Origin: Rhypophila decipiens
Lineage: Eukaryota > Ascomycota > Sordariomycetes > Sordariales > Naviculisporaceae
NCBI GenBank assembly: GCA_033297075.1
Contig: MU858068.1
Span: 248,001 to 312,000, forward strand
Length of the DNA stretch: 64,000 nt
Reading direction: 5' to 3'
Shown here: positions 11,672-23,800 of the stretch, piece after piece
Layout: each line of letters starts with the position of its first letter
Position numbering within the stretch: the stretch's first letter is position 1
Program-made: the position numbers and the translations under genes
The notes under the pieces: generated by a model
Database searches by the model: none
What the model was told of the DNA's origin: nothing
Seen by the model: the letters and a program-made list of their open reading frames with translations, nothing else

Positions 11672-12950
11672 ATGGCTTTGCGGATACGCAGACTATCCGT
11701 TTACAGAGTTTGTAAGCAGGATGTCGTTATCGCCCTCAAAATCCTTATCTCTGGAATAGTGTACTGTAGGTACCCCTGAATATGATGCAGGAACCCAGAC
11801 CAGGGCCCAGTTTATCAATGTGGTCCATTTCACAGCGAAAAGCAACACCGTCAAGTCATTGAATAAAAATGACCGTTTGCTTTATTGGTCTCTTTTATGG
11901 GGAGTGAAAGTAAAAGTAAAAATAAACCCAAGAAAAAACGCCCGTCGTTATTCTTATTTGTCAACGAAACGCGTGCCGCCGTGCAGACGCCGCTCATTGA
12001 CTTCGACTGAAAATCGTGTGCATCTGTGACCCCAGAAAATTGAATGGCGCTATGTACGAGGTAGGCCTCAATCAATATGTGCTTTGACAGCAGTCAACTG
12101 TCAAAATATTTCACGCGCTTCTACAACTGGCAGGCTGGAAGGCTTTATCTGATGATCGCTGTGGCTGGCTGGCTGCCAGTGAACTTTAAACCTTGGTTGA
12201 GAATGGGGCATAGACACCTGCCTGAGCTTTCAGTATCAGCATTTAGGTCCAACTCTCTCTAGAAATGTAATTTAGAATACTTTGCAGCTATCATGTGTTG
12301 TATAATGGCCTTTGTTTTCTTTTCGCACACACTTGCGAATTGAACCTGTGTTCAGCGTGAGCTCCTTCCCCCCTGAGATCCCCAGTCCCAAGCTTCCCCC
12401 AACACAGAGTGGGACCACTGTTGATGCCTTGCCGCCTCAAAGCCTGAACTGCGACTTCTGATTGGCTCCAACAACAATCCAGCCCCCAGTCCAGCAGAAC
12501 CTGCCGTGCAGCGACCTCACTGGCCCGCTCATTTGGCCAGCGAGCATCGCCAACCCGGAACCGCAGCAGCAGCTCGCAGCCATTACCGCCGCCCTGTCAC
12601 CGTCTCGTCACTTTTTTTCGACACCCTCGAAAAAGCCAACTGGCACCCAGCGAAACGACGTCAGCTCATCCCAACGCGACAAAGATACCCGATTTCATCG
12701 TTAGTCTCCGTCTACCTCCGACGACGACGAGGAAGACGAGATCATCGCGCCGAGTGAGCGGGTAATTGTGGTCTTTTCCGTCACAAAGGTCCTGGCTCTT
12801 AACCCCGAAGCTCAGTCACGAGAGCTCCCCTTGTCTCCCGACAAACCCCACTGATCGCCGTCGACTTGTCGACGTGTGCATGGCCAGACTGAGCTTCCAC
12901 GAGACTCTGAGAATCTGAGCCGTGCCGGCACCTCTCTCCCGCCGGCTGCC
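11672..12950. other. intergenic region and long 5' leader of striatin
   Basis: No gene supported. The last 500 bases (about 12450-12950) are C-rich and pyrimidine-rich, as in the long 5' leaders common for striatin-type regulators. Small open frames in the leader (for example 12462-12704) could be uORFs, but none shows conservation that I can judge. Confidence 0.45.
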
Positions 12951-15628
12951 ATGGGCACAAATGGAGGGAACATGGGCGCCGGTGCCGGTCACGATATGGG
13001 CGGTCCTATGGGCAATGGCCTAAATCACCCACCGGCAACCGAGTACACGCTACAAGGTCGGTTTTTTGGGATGGAAACCTGTGCGGTCAGACATGCAGAT
13101 GGAATGCAGTCAGCTAACTTTTGTCGATGCTATGCACGCAGGTGTTATGCGCTTCCTTCAGACCGAATGGCACCGCCACGAACGTGACCGGAACTCGTGG
13201 GAGATTGAGAGGCAAGAGATGAAGAGTCGAATCGCCAGTCTCGAAGGCCAGGCCCGCCGAGCAGATGCGACGCAAAAGGCACTGAAGAAATATGTGACGA
13301 TTCTCGAGAGGAAGGTCAAAGACCAAGCTGCGCAGCTCAAGGGTGGTGACGCGCCTGACGCGGCAGCAGCTGAGAAATCCAAATCGGAGCGCGCTGCCTT
13401 GCTCCAAGAGAAACTGCGTTGTAAGCCATGTTCTTTCGCTCCTGGCCAATTTTTGGCATCTCCCAGTCTAACTGTTTTCCGTGCAGCATCCAAGGAGCAA
13501 CCTGACCCTATTGCGGGACCAGAGGCCGACGACGAATCGACTCGAAACGAGCTCAAGACGTTCCTGGATCAATGCCAAGCCGAATTTACATATTTAATGA
13601 TTACGCCTGCTAACCCGATACCCCCTCGAGACTCGCCTCCTCTACCAATGATTGATGATCTTCGAGATGGCGACGCTTTTGGCCAGCAGGCACTCGAGCA
13701 GTCGTTCCAACAAGGGATGCGAGCACAACATCAACAGCAGCAACAACAACAACAGAACAACGTGCGTGAAATAATGGCTGCGCAAGCCATCGCACCACCG
13801 AACCACCATGCGCCCCCTCCTCCCGCATCGGGCAACTTTGCTGTGAAGAGCATTGATCCCCAGCCTGTGCCCATGGTCCGGACGTCCAACGCAGAGCCTC
13901 CATCTGGCATGTTTGGGAAAGCGACAGACTGGCCTGTCCAGAATGCAAAGGCTGAAGAGCCAGTGCAAGAGACAGGCACACAACTCCGACCCCTCGGAAG
14001 ACCTGATGCCATGGAGGAAAATGCTGAAAAGCGCGGCGCACCGGGAGACGTTTGGGACTTTGGCGAAGGCAGCTTTCCCGACTCTGGCTCTGTGAGCCAG
14101 CCGCCTGCTCCCCAACTATCGTCCAATCGGCCGGATGTCGATGTCTTCCCCACCGCCGACACTCTTCCCAAATCACCAAATCGTGGGCCAGTCCCGCATC
14201 GCAGAAAGAGTTCGGCCTCGATGGCGCGCAGGAGGAGTGCAGAACATGAGCTGTCTCTCGATGCGCTGGCCCAAAAGACGGAAAGTGCTAATTTCAAGCT
14301 CCGATTCGGCCTCCGGGGCCATCTCGATGCGGTCCGGACTGTCATCTTCTCGGGCGGTGGCAGCCCTGGCGAGCCCGAGATCTGCACCGCTGGAGACGAC
14401 GGCTTGATCAAACGGTTCCACATCCCCGACCGCCATCCGAGCAATGCAAACAGCTCTGATCTTGACGTCACGGCCGACTGGACGCACCGCGGGCATAATG
14501 GCGCCGTCTTGTCGCTCACCTCGTGGTCCTCGTCGCCCAACTTCTCTACTGGTGGCCGTGCTCAAGGCGACGGCTGGATCTTCTCGGGCGGTCAAGATGC
14601 CACCATCCGTGTGTGGGAAAGAGGCAGGGTCGATCCCAAGGCAACCCTGGACGGCCACACTGATGCTGTCTGGGCGCTCTGTGTCCTCCCTACGAATCTC
14701 GGCGCCATCTTTGGTCAGGCGACCAACTACGGAACGCCCGATCGCATTCTGCTTGTTTCGGGCGCTGCAGATGGCACCGTAAAAATATGGGCCGTCAGCG
14801 CGCCCCCTCAGCTCACCTCACCACAGCCCAGCACAGGACGGCGCGGACCTGGTGGTCGTGTTAGAGGCAACTCGATGAGCTCCGGTTCTGCGTTCCCCAG
14901 CTCCCCACAGCCAACCACGGCTTCTAATTCTCCATTCAACTATACCCTCGTACACAGTATTTCACGTGCAAACTCCAATGCCAGCCCTACCTCGATTGCG
15001 CCACTGAGCCCCAACGGCGATAACTTTGTCGTCAGTTACGCCGATGCGGCCGTCATCGTCTACGACACCCGCTCCGGCGAGGAAGTGTCGGCCATGGCGA
15101 GCTTGGAAACCTACGATGGCACCACGGCTACTGCGGTCAACGCCGTTGTTGCTACCACTGCCGGTCTCGACCAACATCCGGGACTCAACGACGAAGAAGG
15201 AGGTGGAGGAGGCGGTCCTACAGGAGGCGGACGGGCTACAGCAGGCTCAGGTGTGGAGGGTGTCATAATTTCTGGCCACGAGGATCGGTTTATCCGATTC
15301 TACGATGCTAACAGCGGTAAGTCTCAGAACTGGCTCTTCTCCTCCCCTGTTGCTAATCAAGTCGCCAGGCCAATGCACCTACAACATGCTTGCACACCCA
15401 GCGTCCATTTCGTCCCTGTCGCTCTCTCCCGACGGCCGTGAGTTGGTAAGCGCTGGACATGACGCCTCCCTTCGGTTCTGGTCATTGGAGAAACGATCCT
15501 GCACGCAAGAGATTACCAAGCACAGGATTATGCGCGGCGAGGGTGTCTGCACTGTTGTTTGGAGTCAAGACGGGCGGTGGGTGGTCAGTGGTGGTGGCGA
15601 CGGGGTGGCCAAGGTGTTTTCACGATAG
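12951..15628 (+). CDS. pro11: striatin homologue (STRIPAK subunit, PRO11/HAM-3 type)
   Basis: Four exons (12951-13056, 13142-13420, 13487-15316, 15369-15628) give 824 aa; Sordaria PRO11 is of similar size. The first donor is the weak GTCGGT, but the phase fits. The N-terminal striatin domain is clear: [19 protein letters not shown], then a coiled coil ([15 protein letters not shown]). A polar middle with a polyQ tract follows. Then come WD40 repeats: [27 protein letters not shown], and the last, [13 protein letters not shown], ending in FSR. Striatin scaffolds PP2A and kinases in STRIPAK; in filamentous fungi it is needed for hyphal fusion and sexual development. A GGGGGG-rich insert around 15195-15240 splits two WD repeats. 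Confidence 0.95.
13732..13755 (+). repeat. CAA/CAG microsatellite encoding eight glutamines
   Basis: Trinucleotide run inside the striatin linker, flanked by His and Asn codons. Mixed CAA/CAG use suggests selection for the peptide more than pure slippage. Length is likely to vary between strains. Confidence 0.8.
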
Positions 15629-16630
15629 GACGTGCAACGCCGGGCCAGCACTGCGCCACGCAAGAGGATTACCATCAGGAAGAGCATCACGTCCGGGCCG
15701 TATTCTGTGACTGTTGGAGGAGGAGGAGAGGCTCCTTTTGATTTGAATTCATTCAAGGACATGATGGAGAAGCATCGAGGCTTAACGAGTGGTATGACAA
15801 GCGATGGTTAATTAGTTCTTTGGATGGATGGTCGGAAGATGTATGGTATGGTTTGCTGTTCGTTATTCTCTATTCCCCCTTTCTTCTTCATTGCGCTTTT
15901 TTGTCTTTTTCCCATTTCAACCAATTTGAGCGGCACGAGCTGGGATTCATTGGGCTTTGCTTTGTCAATGGCAGCATGCTTGCAGATACTTTTGATTGAC
16001 AAGTTAGCTTTCTTGGGGAGTTTGTTGGCATTGCACTCTGTAGAACTAGCCACTTAGCACCTATATACATCAAGGTACATACGACATGTTTCTGCCATGT
16101 CGTACACAGCCAGACACGAAGAGAGAGAGAGACATGGAGATTAGATGGAGAGGTCGAGCGCCCTGGCACCTGTGGTTAGCAGAGGGACCACCGACCTAGA
16201 CATGGAGAGAGGAGGCAATGTAGGACTATTTCGTACTTTTTTAATTGTTGTATTAGTATATGAATGGGAGATTTCAAGTAGCTGGGCACATATAGGGAGC
16301 GAGGAGGTGCATATGCTATCTATTATAAACTACTCGCCGGTTTCGACAATGTTGCCACTCACAGGCCTACTTGTCACCCAACATGCTTCCAAGTGTGATA
16401 TGAGTGGGATGCTCTCATAGGCAAATGTGGGCATCTCAATACGTTCCTGCTTAGGCCTCTCCTAGAGGCAAAATTCAAGGGAAGAGGTTTCACGGGTTTG
16501 AAAAGACTACGAATAACATTGCCAGGAGGCCCCTGAATGCTAGGTAGCTATCACCTACATACAGATAGTAGCCGTCGTCCTGCATTCGCAGTCTCGCAGA
16601 CTCGCTTATCGAGATGCGTAACCCTATCTA

Positions 16631-16644
16631 CCTAGGTACCTAGG
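16631..16644. repeat. 14-bp perfect palindrome CCTAGGTACCTAGG
   Basis: Reads the same on both strands. Related TAGGT/ACCTA words are scattered over 16530-16665, so this may be a remnant of a low-complexity intergenic repeat. Confidence 0.6.
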
Positions 16645-16878
16645 CAGCTGCTAGGCAGGTTCCAGACCTTGCGGCCCATGTACATACATGCCTCTCTAAC
16701 AGGGAGCTATGGCGAGAGCTAATGTCGGTACGTGTCTGGCATACCATAACCCTCCTCGACCACGCGGCTCATCCAATATACATGCGTACATGTGAGCGCG
16801 GTGTTGGACGCGGCAGCCTTTGCAGTTTCCTGAAAGATAAGCTTTCTGATTAATGCAGATCACTCGCCATCCACACTC

Positions 16879-16890
16879 CCGCGGCCGCGG
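16879..16890. repeat. 12-bp GC palindrome around GCGGCCGC
   Basis: CCGCGGCCGCGG is self-complementary. A second one (GCGCGGCCGCGC) lies 44 bases downstream, start to start. Possible binding sites for a dimeric regulator; function unknown. Confidence 0.55.
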
Positions 16891-16922
16891 ACGAGAAACC
16901 GATGTATTGAATGCAAGCGTCT

Positions 16923-16934
16923 GCGCGGCCGCGC
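16923..16934. repeat. second 12-bp GC palindrome around GCGGCCGC
   Basis: GCGCGGCCGCGC, self-complementary. It pairs with the copy at 16879-16890 in otherwise AT-rich surroundings. Confidence 0.55.
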
Positions 16935-16942
16935 CATAATGT

Positions 16943-18099
16943 CTAGGTAGTCTGCAGATGATCAGCGTGGCGTTTCGGCTTTGGTGGCTCCTTGCTTTCA
17001 GGGTTAATATATAATCTAGCTCTTGATAGTGAATATTGTTTCATATATTGGATCATTCGCTCTTGGGCTTCTCTGATAGCAAGGTCATGTTGATCGTCTA
17101 ACAGTCCTTGGAGCACCGGGGCGAAAGTGGTAGGCTCCAGGGTCCATGGATAGTAGTCGGTGGCAAGCCTACTACCAGTAGTGCTTGAACGGCTGGGAGA
17201 TCCGACCATGCATGTTGTAGAAGATGCTGCACCTCGCGTGGCTAGTTTGATGTCCTTTGTCGTGGAGTGTCAGCTTGGGATCAAGAGAAGGTAGGCTGAC
17301 TAAGACAACAGGAAGGAGAATATGCTCCCTTTCGGAGGTAATACCCCCTCCTTCGACGACTCGACGAGATGACCGAGCAGTCAACAAACTCAGAATGACT
17401 GCCGACAATATCAATGATATCATGAGCTCTGCTGGCCCGGCCGGCTACCACCTCGGTTTCCTCCATGCGGTGTGTGTTATGAGCTGGCCAGTGGCTGTGA
17501 TGTTGCTCTGAAAAGGGGGGTTGCTCGAGAGTTGTTCTTTAATCTATTTGAGAGCTGATCGGCAAATGGAATGGATGGGTAGGGTCTCTCGTATTATATC
17601 CCATCACGTGTATGGCTCCCCGTTGCGGTTTCATATGCCCAACTCAGGATGGGTTTGAGGAGATGCTTCTTGGCGATTTCTTGGTCAACCTTTCTGTGGT
17701 AGTTGATCCTCCGGGTTTGATTGTTTTGTTTCAACACAACGTCTCGATGATCTTGGTCTGCTGCAGGGAGTTCTGTAGATCGGCCCCATAAGAGCAAGAA
17801 CTCGGAATCAAAAGTCCACCTATTGGTGTCTCCTTCCCAGTAGAGACACACGGACAACAGCCAGCGCAGGCACGGCATCTTTCCTGTGGTGACTTGACGC
17901 TTATCCTGGATCCCAATCCATGCTTATCAGCAAGATGCTCGGATATTAGCACGACATCTGTGGGCAATTTGCTCCCGCATCTTTGGTTACACCTTGCAAT
18001 GGGCTTGAGCCTATCTTGTAAAGTGTTCCATGCATCACCTATCGCGGGGTCCAGATCCTTACCGAGATGTTCGAGTGTGAGCACGGGGGGAGGAATCAT
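16943..18099 (-). pseudogene. possible degenerate minus-strand coding remnant, unrecognised
   Basis: Three protein-like stretches lie on minus in different frames. About 18099-17900 includes LTLEHLGKDLDPAIGDAWN. About 17930-17594 starts near W-I-G-I-Q-D-K-R-Q-V-T-T-G-K and has basic, charged helices. The third is 17209-16943, ending in K-R-H-A-D-H-L-Q-T-T. Amino-acid composition looks coding, but I found no splice pattern joining all three; the first and second overlap by a one-base shift with no usable GT...AG intron. No family recognised. It could be a decayed gene, a poorly spliced lineage-specific gene, or chance open frames. Confidence 0.3.
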
Positions 18100-18483
18100 G
18101 GAGGAAGTGTGGAAATGCCGCAGTGTGCTTGCGTTGTTTCCGTGTGTGTGTTCTTGATCTTGTTCTCTGCCTTCCCCACATCGGAAATATATTAAAGATT
18201 AGCACGCTTTCAACGGTCATATTTGTACATCTTATCCAGAGGAAGGAGCTCGGTGGTGGCACTGGCGGGTGGCTCATACTCCACAGTCCTAGATTGCCTG
18301 TTTGGGTAGCATAAAAGACACAGACGGAAAGAGCCTCGGTCAGGATGTGTCACATTGTTACATGAAGACCAAGGTCAGAGAAGGAGCTACGGGGACGAAC
18401 CGCCATCCCTTTGATTCGTTGCAGTACTTGGCGGATAGCCTCCGGATCGCTGATGGGCAACCAAACCGGCAGGTACCCTGTGG

Positions 18484-18822
18484 ATGCTCCTGCGGGTAAT
18501 AACTGCCGATGCCATGCTTCCGGTACTGTATGTGCTGCAGAGGGCAATATCAGCCTCTGGTGGGCCACTGCCTCTCATTGGCTCGTCGGTCCGTTGCTCG
18601 TCTCATTTGCCTATTTACACCGTTTACAACATCTCCTCCAACCATGACGATTCTCTTATCGCTCTTGCTCGCAAAACGATAACCAAGTACCCCAAGCTCC
18701 AGATTCGACACGACGATGGAGCTCAAGATAATATGACGCTTCATTTCTTTACGGCCAAAATTACACCGAGGACCCTTGATCTTGCTCTAGCTCGCCATTC
18801 GCTTGGAGGATTAGACATTTGA
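18484..18822 (+). CDS. small hypothetical open frame, doubtful
   Basis: 112-aa frame whose second half (from about 18610) shows C/T-rich third codon positions like real genes here. It includes ALARKTITKYPKLQIRHDDG. The first half is less convincing and the start codon is not certain. No domain recognised. The opposite strand also has open frames, so orientation is uncertain. It may be the last exon of a longer gene or a remnant. Confidence 0.25.
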   Translation: MLLRVITADAMLPVLYVLQRAISASGGPLPLIGSSVRCSSHLPIYTVYNISSNHDDSLIALARKTITKYPKLQIRHDDGAQDNMTLHFFTAKITPRTLDLALARHSLGGLDI

Positions 18823-19491
18823 CGCGGTTCAATGGGTTGAGAGTGTTGATGATAGCCATCACAGGGTCAGGGACCATGGGGGTACCACAACGGCGCCCGT
18901 CCCACGCAAGATGAGCTCGATTCTAGAACCTCAACCTGCTTGGGCAGCTTTGCTCCGTCGTGTAACAGGGTCCGGGCTTGGTACATCTCGGCGCAAGGAG
19001 TCAAGGCCGCCGGGCTTCCAATTCTCGTCTTGCATGCGGTTGGCCACCTTCTTGTCACGCGCGAGCCGTTGTGCTCCAGGGGTTGGATTGTGACATGGCA
19101 ATGTATGGGAGAAATGGCCATTGTCCATCTCCATCTATCTTCTTATCCAGGTAACCATGGTCCGGTCACGACCGCCCGAAGTCTGCCATGACCCGCCACC
19201 CCCTCCCCAGTCATATCTTGCTTGGGCTGCTATTATCCTTCAGTCTGGGAGTACATAAACGGTCCATCAAGACCGATGGGCCCTCCCTCGATTTCCTCCC
19301 GCTCAGGGGGCCTTTCGCGTTCTTTTCTGTTCATTCCTCATCTTTATTGTTGCATAAAAATAGCAGCCTGTCCTGGGATTTCCTGGTACTCTTCTGGCAG
19401 CTATTCCGTCCGACTATCCGGGCTCACCACTCCTCTACCCCTGTCGTGACTTGCAGCAGACGCAATCGGCATCTGACCCCTCGCTGGCATC
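18823..19491. other. promoter region of the aspartic protease
   Basis: No supported gene. An AT box CATAAAAATAG at 19353-19363 lies about 130 bases before the protease ATG, a plausible TATA element. A polypyrimidine leader follows. Confidence 0.45.
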
Positions 19492-20855
19492 ATGGTGGTC
19501 ATAAACAACATCATCCTCGCCCTCGGCCTTGCGACCGTTGGCCTGGGCTCGGCTCTCCCTCCCAAGATCGGTAGCACTGTCATCGATGAGAGAAGCGCCA
19601 ATGTGAAGGGCAGAGCTTCCCTCAGCCAGGTCGCGAACCCACACTATCGCTTCAATGGCGCCCTCTCCGTCTACAAGACCTATCTCAAGTACGGAGTCCC
19701 CGTGCCCAACCACCTCCTCAAAGCGGTAGACAATGTCAAGAAGCTCCATGAGATGGAGAGGCGGGCGACCGGCAGTGCCCCAGCGATCCCAATCGACGAG
19801 TACGATGTGGCCTACGTGACGCCAGTAACCATCGGCACACCTCCTCAGACTCTCAACTTGGACTTTGACACTGGGTCTTCGGACCTCTGGGTGTTCTCCA
19901 GCCACATGCCCCTAACTCAGATCCGCGGCCAGGAGATCTACTCACCCAACAAGTCGAGCACCTCCAAGTTGCTGAGCGGCCATAGCTGGAGTATCACATA
20001 CGGCGATGGCTCGGCTTCCAGGGGTAATGTCTACACTGACAACTTCACTGTCGGTGGCTTGACTGCCCGTGACCAGGCTGTGGAATGCGCCCAGCAGGTG
20101 TCCACCAGCTTCACCCGAGAGACGGCGATCCACGGGCTTGTCGGTTTGGGCTTCAGCGACCTCAACACCGTCAGCCCCAGGGCCCAAAAGACCTTCTTCG
20201 ACAACATCAGGGCGGATCTTGATGCGCCCGTGTTTACTTCAGATTTGAAGTTCAAAGCCAGTAGGTTACCTATTCTTTACCTTTGACCAAAACCAGAGAC
20301 GAGCAGCAGATAGCTAACGAGCTTATTTTCGCAACCGTTCTAGCCGGCACCTACGACTTTGGATACATCGACAAGGCCAAGTACACTGGCAGCATCACCT
20401 ACTCGGCTGTCAACCCCAACCCGGGATACTGGACTTGGACTTCGACCGGATACGCAGTCGGATCAGGCGAATTCGTGTCGACTTCCATCACCAACATCGC
20501 TGACACGGGCACCACCCTGCTGTATCTTCCCACTGCTATTGTGACGGCCTACTACAGACAGATCCCCGGCGCCACCAACAACCGCAACTATGGCGGATAT
20601 ACCTTCCCCTGCAGCGCCACCATCCCCTCCTTCACCTTTGGCGTGGGCTCCACCAGGTTCACGATCCCTCCGGCGTATATCAACTACGGAAAGGTATCTG
20701 AGACAAGCACGACCTGCTTTGGCGGCATCCAGAGCAGTAGCGGAATTGGAATCAATATTTTTGGTGATGTTGCTCTCAAGGCCGCCTTTGTGATCTTTGA
20801 TGGTGGTGATTCGCCCCGGATCGGCTGGGCTAACAAGGAGCTTAATGGAGTATAA
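19492..20855 (+). CDS. secreted pepsin-type aspartic endopeptidase (A1 family)
   Basis: Two exons (19492-20260, 20344-20855; intron 83 nt, donor GTAGGT) give 426 aa. The signal peptide spans about residues 1-21 (hydrophobic I-I-L-A-L-G-L-A-T-V-G-L-G-S-A). A propeptide follows to about residue 95. The mature part starts near Y-D-V-A-Y-V-T-P-V-T-I-G-T-P. Both catalytic Asp motifs are intact: D-F-D-T-G-S-S near residue 126 and A-D-T-G-T-T near residue 310. The flap tyrosine sits in S-I-T-Y-G-D-G-S. Two cysteines in the second lobe (F-P-C-S ... T-T-C-F-G) form the usual disulfide. Like aspergillopepsin/penicillopepsin, it would digest proteins outside the cell at acid pH. The PTR2 peptide transporter about 4 kb downstream could take up its products (inference). 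Confidence 0.94.
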
Positions 20856-23800
20856 GAGAGTGAAGGTCCCAGGTTTTTGACTATGTGTGTGGTATTGGTT
20901 ACGACGATTTGGGATATGAGAGAGAACAGTGCGATATATGAAGAGAGACGAGCTTTTCAAGTAATTATTGAAACGTATATATCGAATATGAACTCATGAT
21001 GCGATGATGTTACCACTATCGGCTGGAATATCGAGGTTGGGAGGCAGATCCCTAATTAAGTACTGCTGGTAGGATTCGTCGTCTTCAAATAGGTAGCCAT
21101 AGGCAGCTTCGGGGATATCCAGACGTCTGGCTGTAGATTGATCTTGAAGATGGCCAGTGGGCCATGCTAAGAGCAGAACCGGGGTCGAGCAGAATGAATC
21201 ACCAGGAACGAGTGACTCTTGTGTATAAAAAGGATGCCCCTGTGTGGAATCAAGCAGGCGATTCAGTTGTCTGCATACCGGCTCCCAACATCTTTCGCAT
21301 CACAGGGGAGGCCTGGATAGATATAGTATCATTACCAAATGAGCCATTGGCAAGCCGTCCATGAGGTGAATGTCAAGGCATTACTGTACCTGCATGTTAA
21401 TTCGTTGACCCAGTAGATGAATCCTTGTTCTTGGTATCTGTCGCCCAAGATCCGAATTTCACTGCTTGTGTAAGTCCGAGTGCTTATGTAATCCACACCT
21501 CGTATGTAATACACGTGCAACAATTAGCCGCGGTTGCGAGACGGCAATCATTCACCAGTGAAGCAACTCGTATTATTTGGAATACCGAATATCAAGGCGG
21601 CCCAATGGAAATTCTGAAAGGGATCGGTCGGTCTCGCGGATTACACAGAGACGACAGAGGATGCATGTCCCGAGGTGTTGTGTTCGTCGGTCTGTGGATG
21701 GATATTGTCAGCTCTCGGACGTCGGGGTGAAAGAGGAAGGTGAAAAACGTGGAAAGTGGATCGCGCCATCCCAGTGATCCTACGGGTGGAGAGACCGGCT
21801 CCTCTTGCGGCGACAGCTGCGGTGGAAACCGATACATAATTACCGTTAAGCTTGAATGGACCTCATCCGTTGAGGAGGAAAGGATCGTCAGCCATAAGAA
21901 AAGCACATGTAAAACTGAAATGGCGTTCGCCACTGGACCCTTTTTGCGGTCTGTTATTGTGGACTGTTCAAGGGCGAATGGCTTCTAAATGGATACATAT
22001 TTGTCGGTCTTCATTTTTGTATTCATTGATCCGATAAAAGTTTGGGCACTTTGAACACACATGCAGCCCTGGTTCATCTTATCGCATGTAACCAACCCAG
22101 CTGTGAGCTTGACAGGTGGCCGGGGACGGTCTTGCCGTTCAAAGTTCTCCTCAAGGATGAACCCCCTTGATGAGCTGAAGTGCTCGTGTGCGTGAATTGT
22201 CAACGTCTCTTGTCGCTGTCGGTCAAGCCTTCAAGCCAAGCCTAGCCAAGAAAGGGAGTTCCCTAACTGCCATCGTCAGTGGCGCACTCAAGCTTTTCTT
22301 GGAGTCTTGGAGGAATGTCTGCCGGACTGTGTTGCGACAGCTTGGCGAAGCTTCTTTTCACAGTTCAAGTTGGAGAATTAAATCTCCAGTCACAACTTCC
22401 AACAAACATTTGTCCCTTTGTGGCATGCAATGCGAAAAGTCATATCGCTATCACCAGCTGGAGGGCGAGCTTTTTGTGCGCGTGAGATAACGCGACTCAT
22501 GTACACAGCAAAGACAAATACTCGAAGACCAGGTTTGCTTGCAGCTGCGAGCTCTTCCAACTCCACAGCATCCTCCTAAAAACCTTGTTCCAACATGCAG
22601 GGCAAATCCCTTCTGGAAGCAGCAGGATTTCGTTCTAGCTCGGCCTTCAAGCTCGCTATCACAAGCAAACTGTGCTCCATAATCCATCGATAGAGTGCTG
22701 GGTATCTAGAAGCACAAAACGGACTGGTTACGAATGACTTCCTCTCTTACTAAGACGCAGACACGGATGTGCTGGATGGCGAGTCCAACAGCATGGATAC
22801 TCCGTAAGCAAAACACGGAAACGGCGCCGTAACGGGATACCGATCACACATTCCCCCGCCGTGGCTCACCAATCACGGCGCATATAGATATCAAGATGGT
22901 AAAACTTGGATGCACCAATATCGCACAGGGCCAGACGGAATCTTTACTCACCTCACCTGTCCTACGAAATGTACTACATACGAGTTGGCCATAATTGCAT
23001 CGATACGAATTAAGGTCCGTTACCGAGACCTCTCGAGTGGCGAGCACGTACTGATTAATGATCGTAGCGGTCAGCTCAAAGCACCGATACAAAATACAAG
23101 GCAACGACTCCTTGACAGCGAAAATAGGGACAATCATCACGAGAATCGAGATGTTATCAGATAAAGATAGGATAGGACCGAATCGACCACTGGGGATGCA
23201 GGGTATGGCATGATATCAATCCATACTCGTCGAATCTTCGGGTTAGGATCGGGAAATTCACGTGGACTAGGGAGAGGGATTCCCAAGTTGGAGATGATCC
23301 CCCGATTCCCCCCTCTGAACCATTGGTCGTGCTGCCAAATGTCAAATACACGTATTACCGTAAAAGCCATCCCGCCGACAGATCTACATACACCAGCGGG
23401 TTATGCTGCCGGCACCAACGGAAGTCAAAGGAGACAATATTTTCAGCACCTTCCCAATTGTAACATGCCATAGAAGATGGCTGGTTGGTAATCCCTTAAC
23501 GTTGGAACATTCGCCATACCGAGGGCCGCCACGGGGAACCTCCGGTACGGAATACCACGCTCAACTGTCGTAACAACCAATCATATAACACCAATGAACC
23601 TAATCCGTACTGTACCATACCCGCAAATGAATTCACATCTCGACGTGCCAAACTCATTTTTACCGAAGTTCGCGTAACAATAGCCTGCCCATTCATCATT
23701 CTCGAATCAGCGCAAGAGCAACATATTATGGTCGGCAAAGTGTTGCCTTCTCTAAGCTTGTACAGATGGCTATTATTAAGTAAATCTTGTGGTGGTTGGA

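Larger units (their letters stand above)
15629..16942. other. intergenic region with palindromic motifs
   Basis: 3' flank of striatin followed by AT-rich and repetitive-looking DNA. It includes a GA run near 16121 and CCTAGGTA-type motifs near 16630. No gene supported. Confidence 0.45.

Noticed and set aside
13610..14540. Minus open frames opposite striatin
   Set aside because: Antisense shadows; the Cys and Ser runs come from the polyQ/Asn codons.
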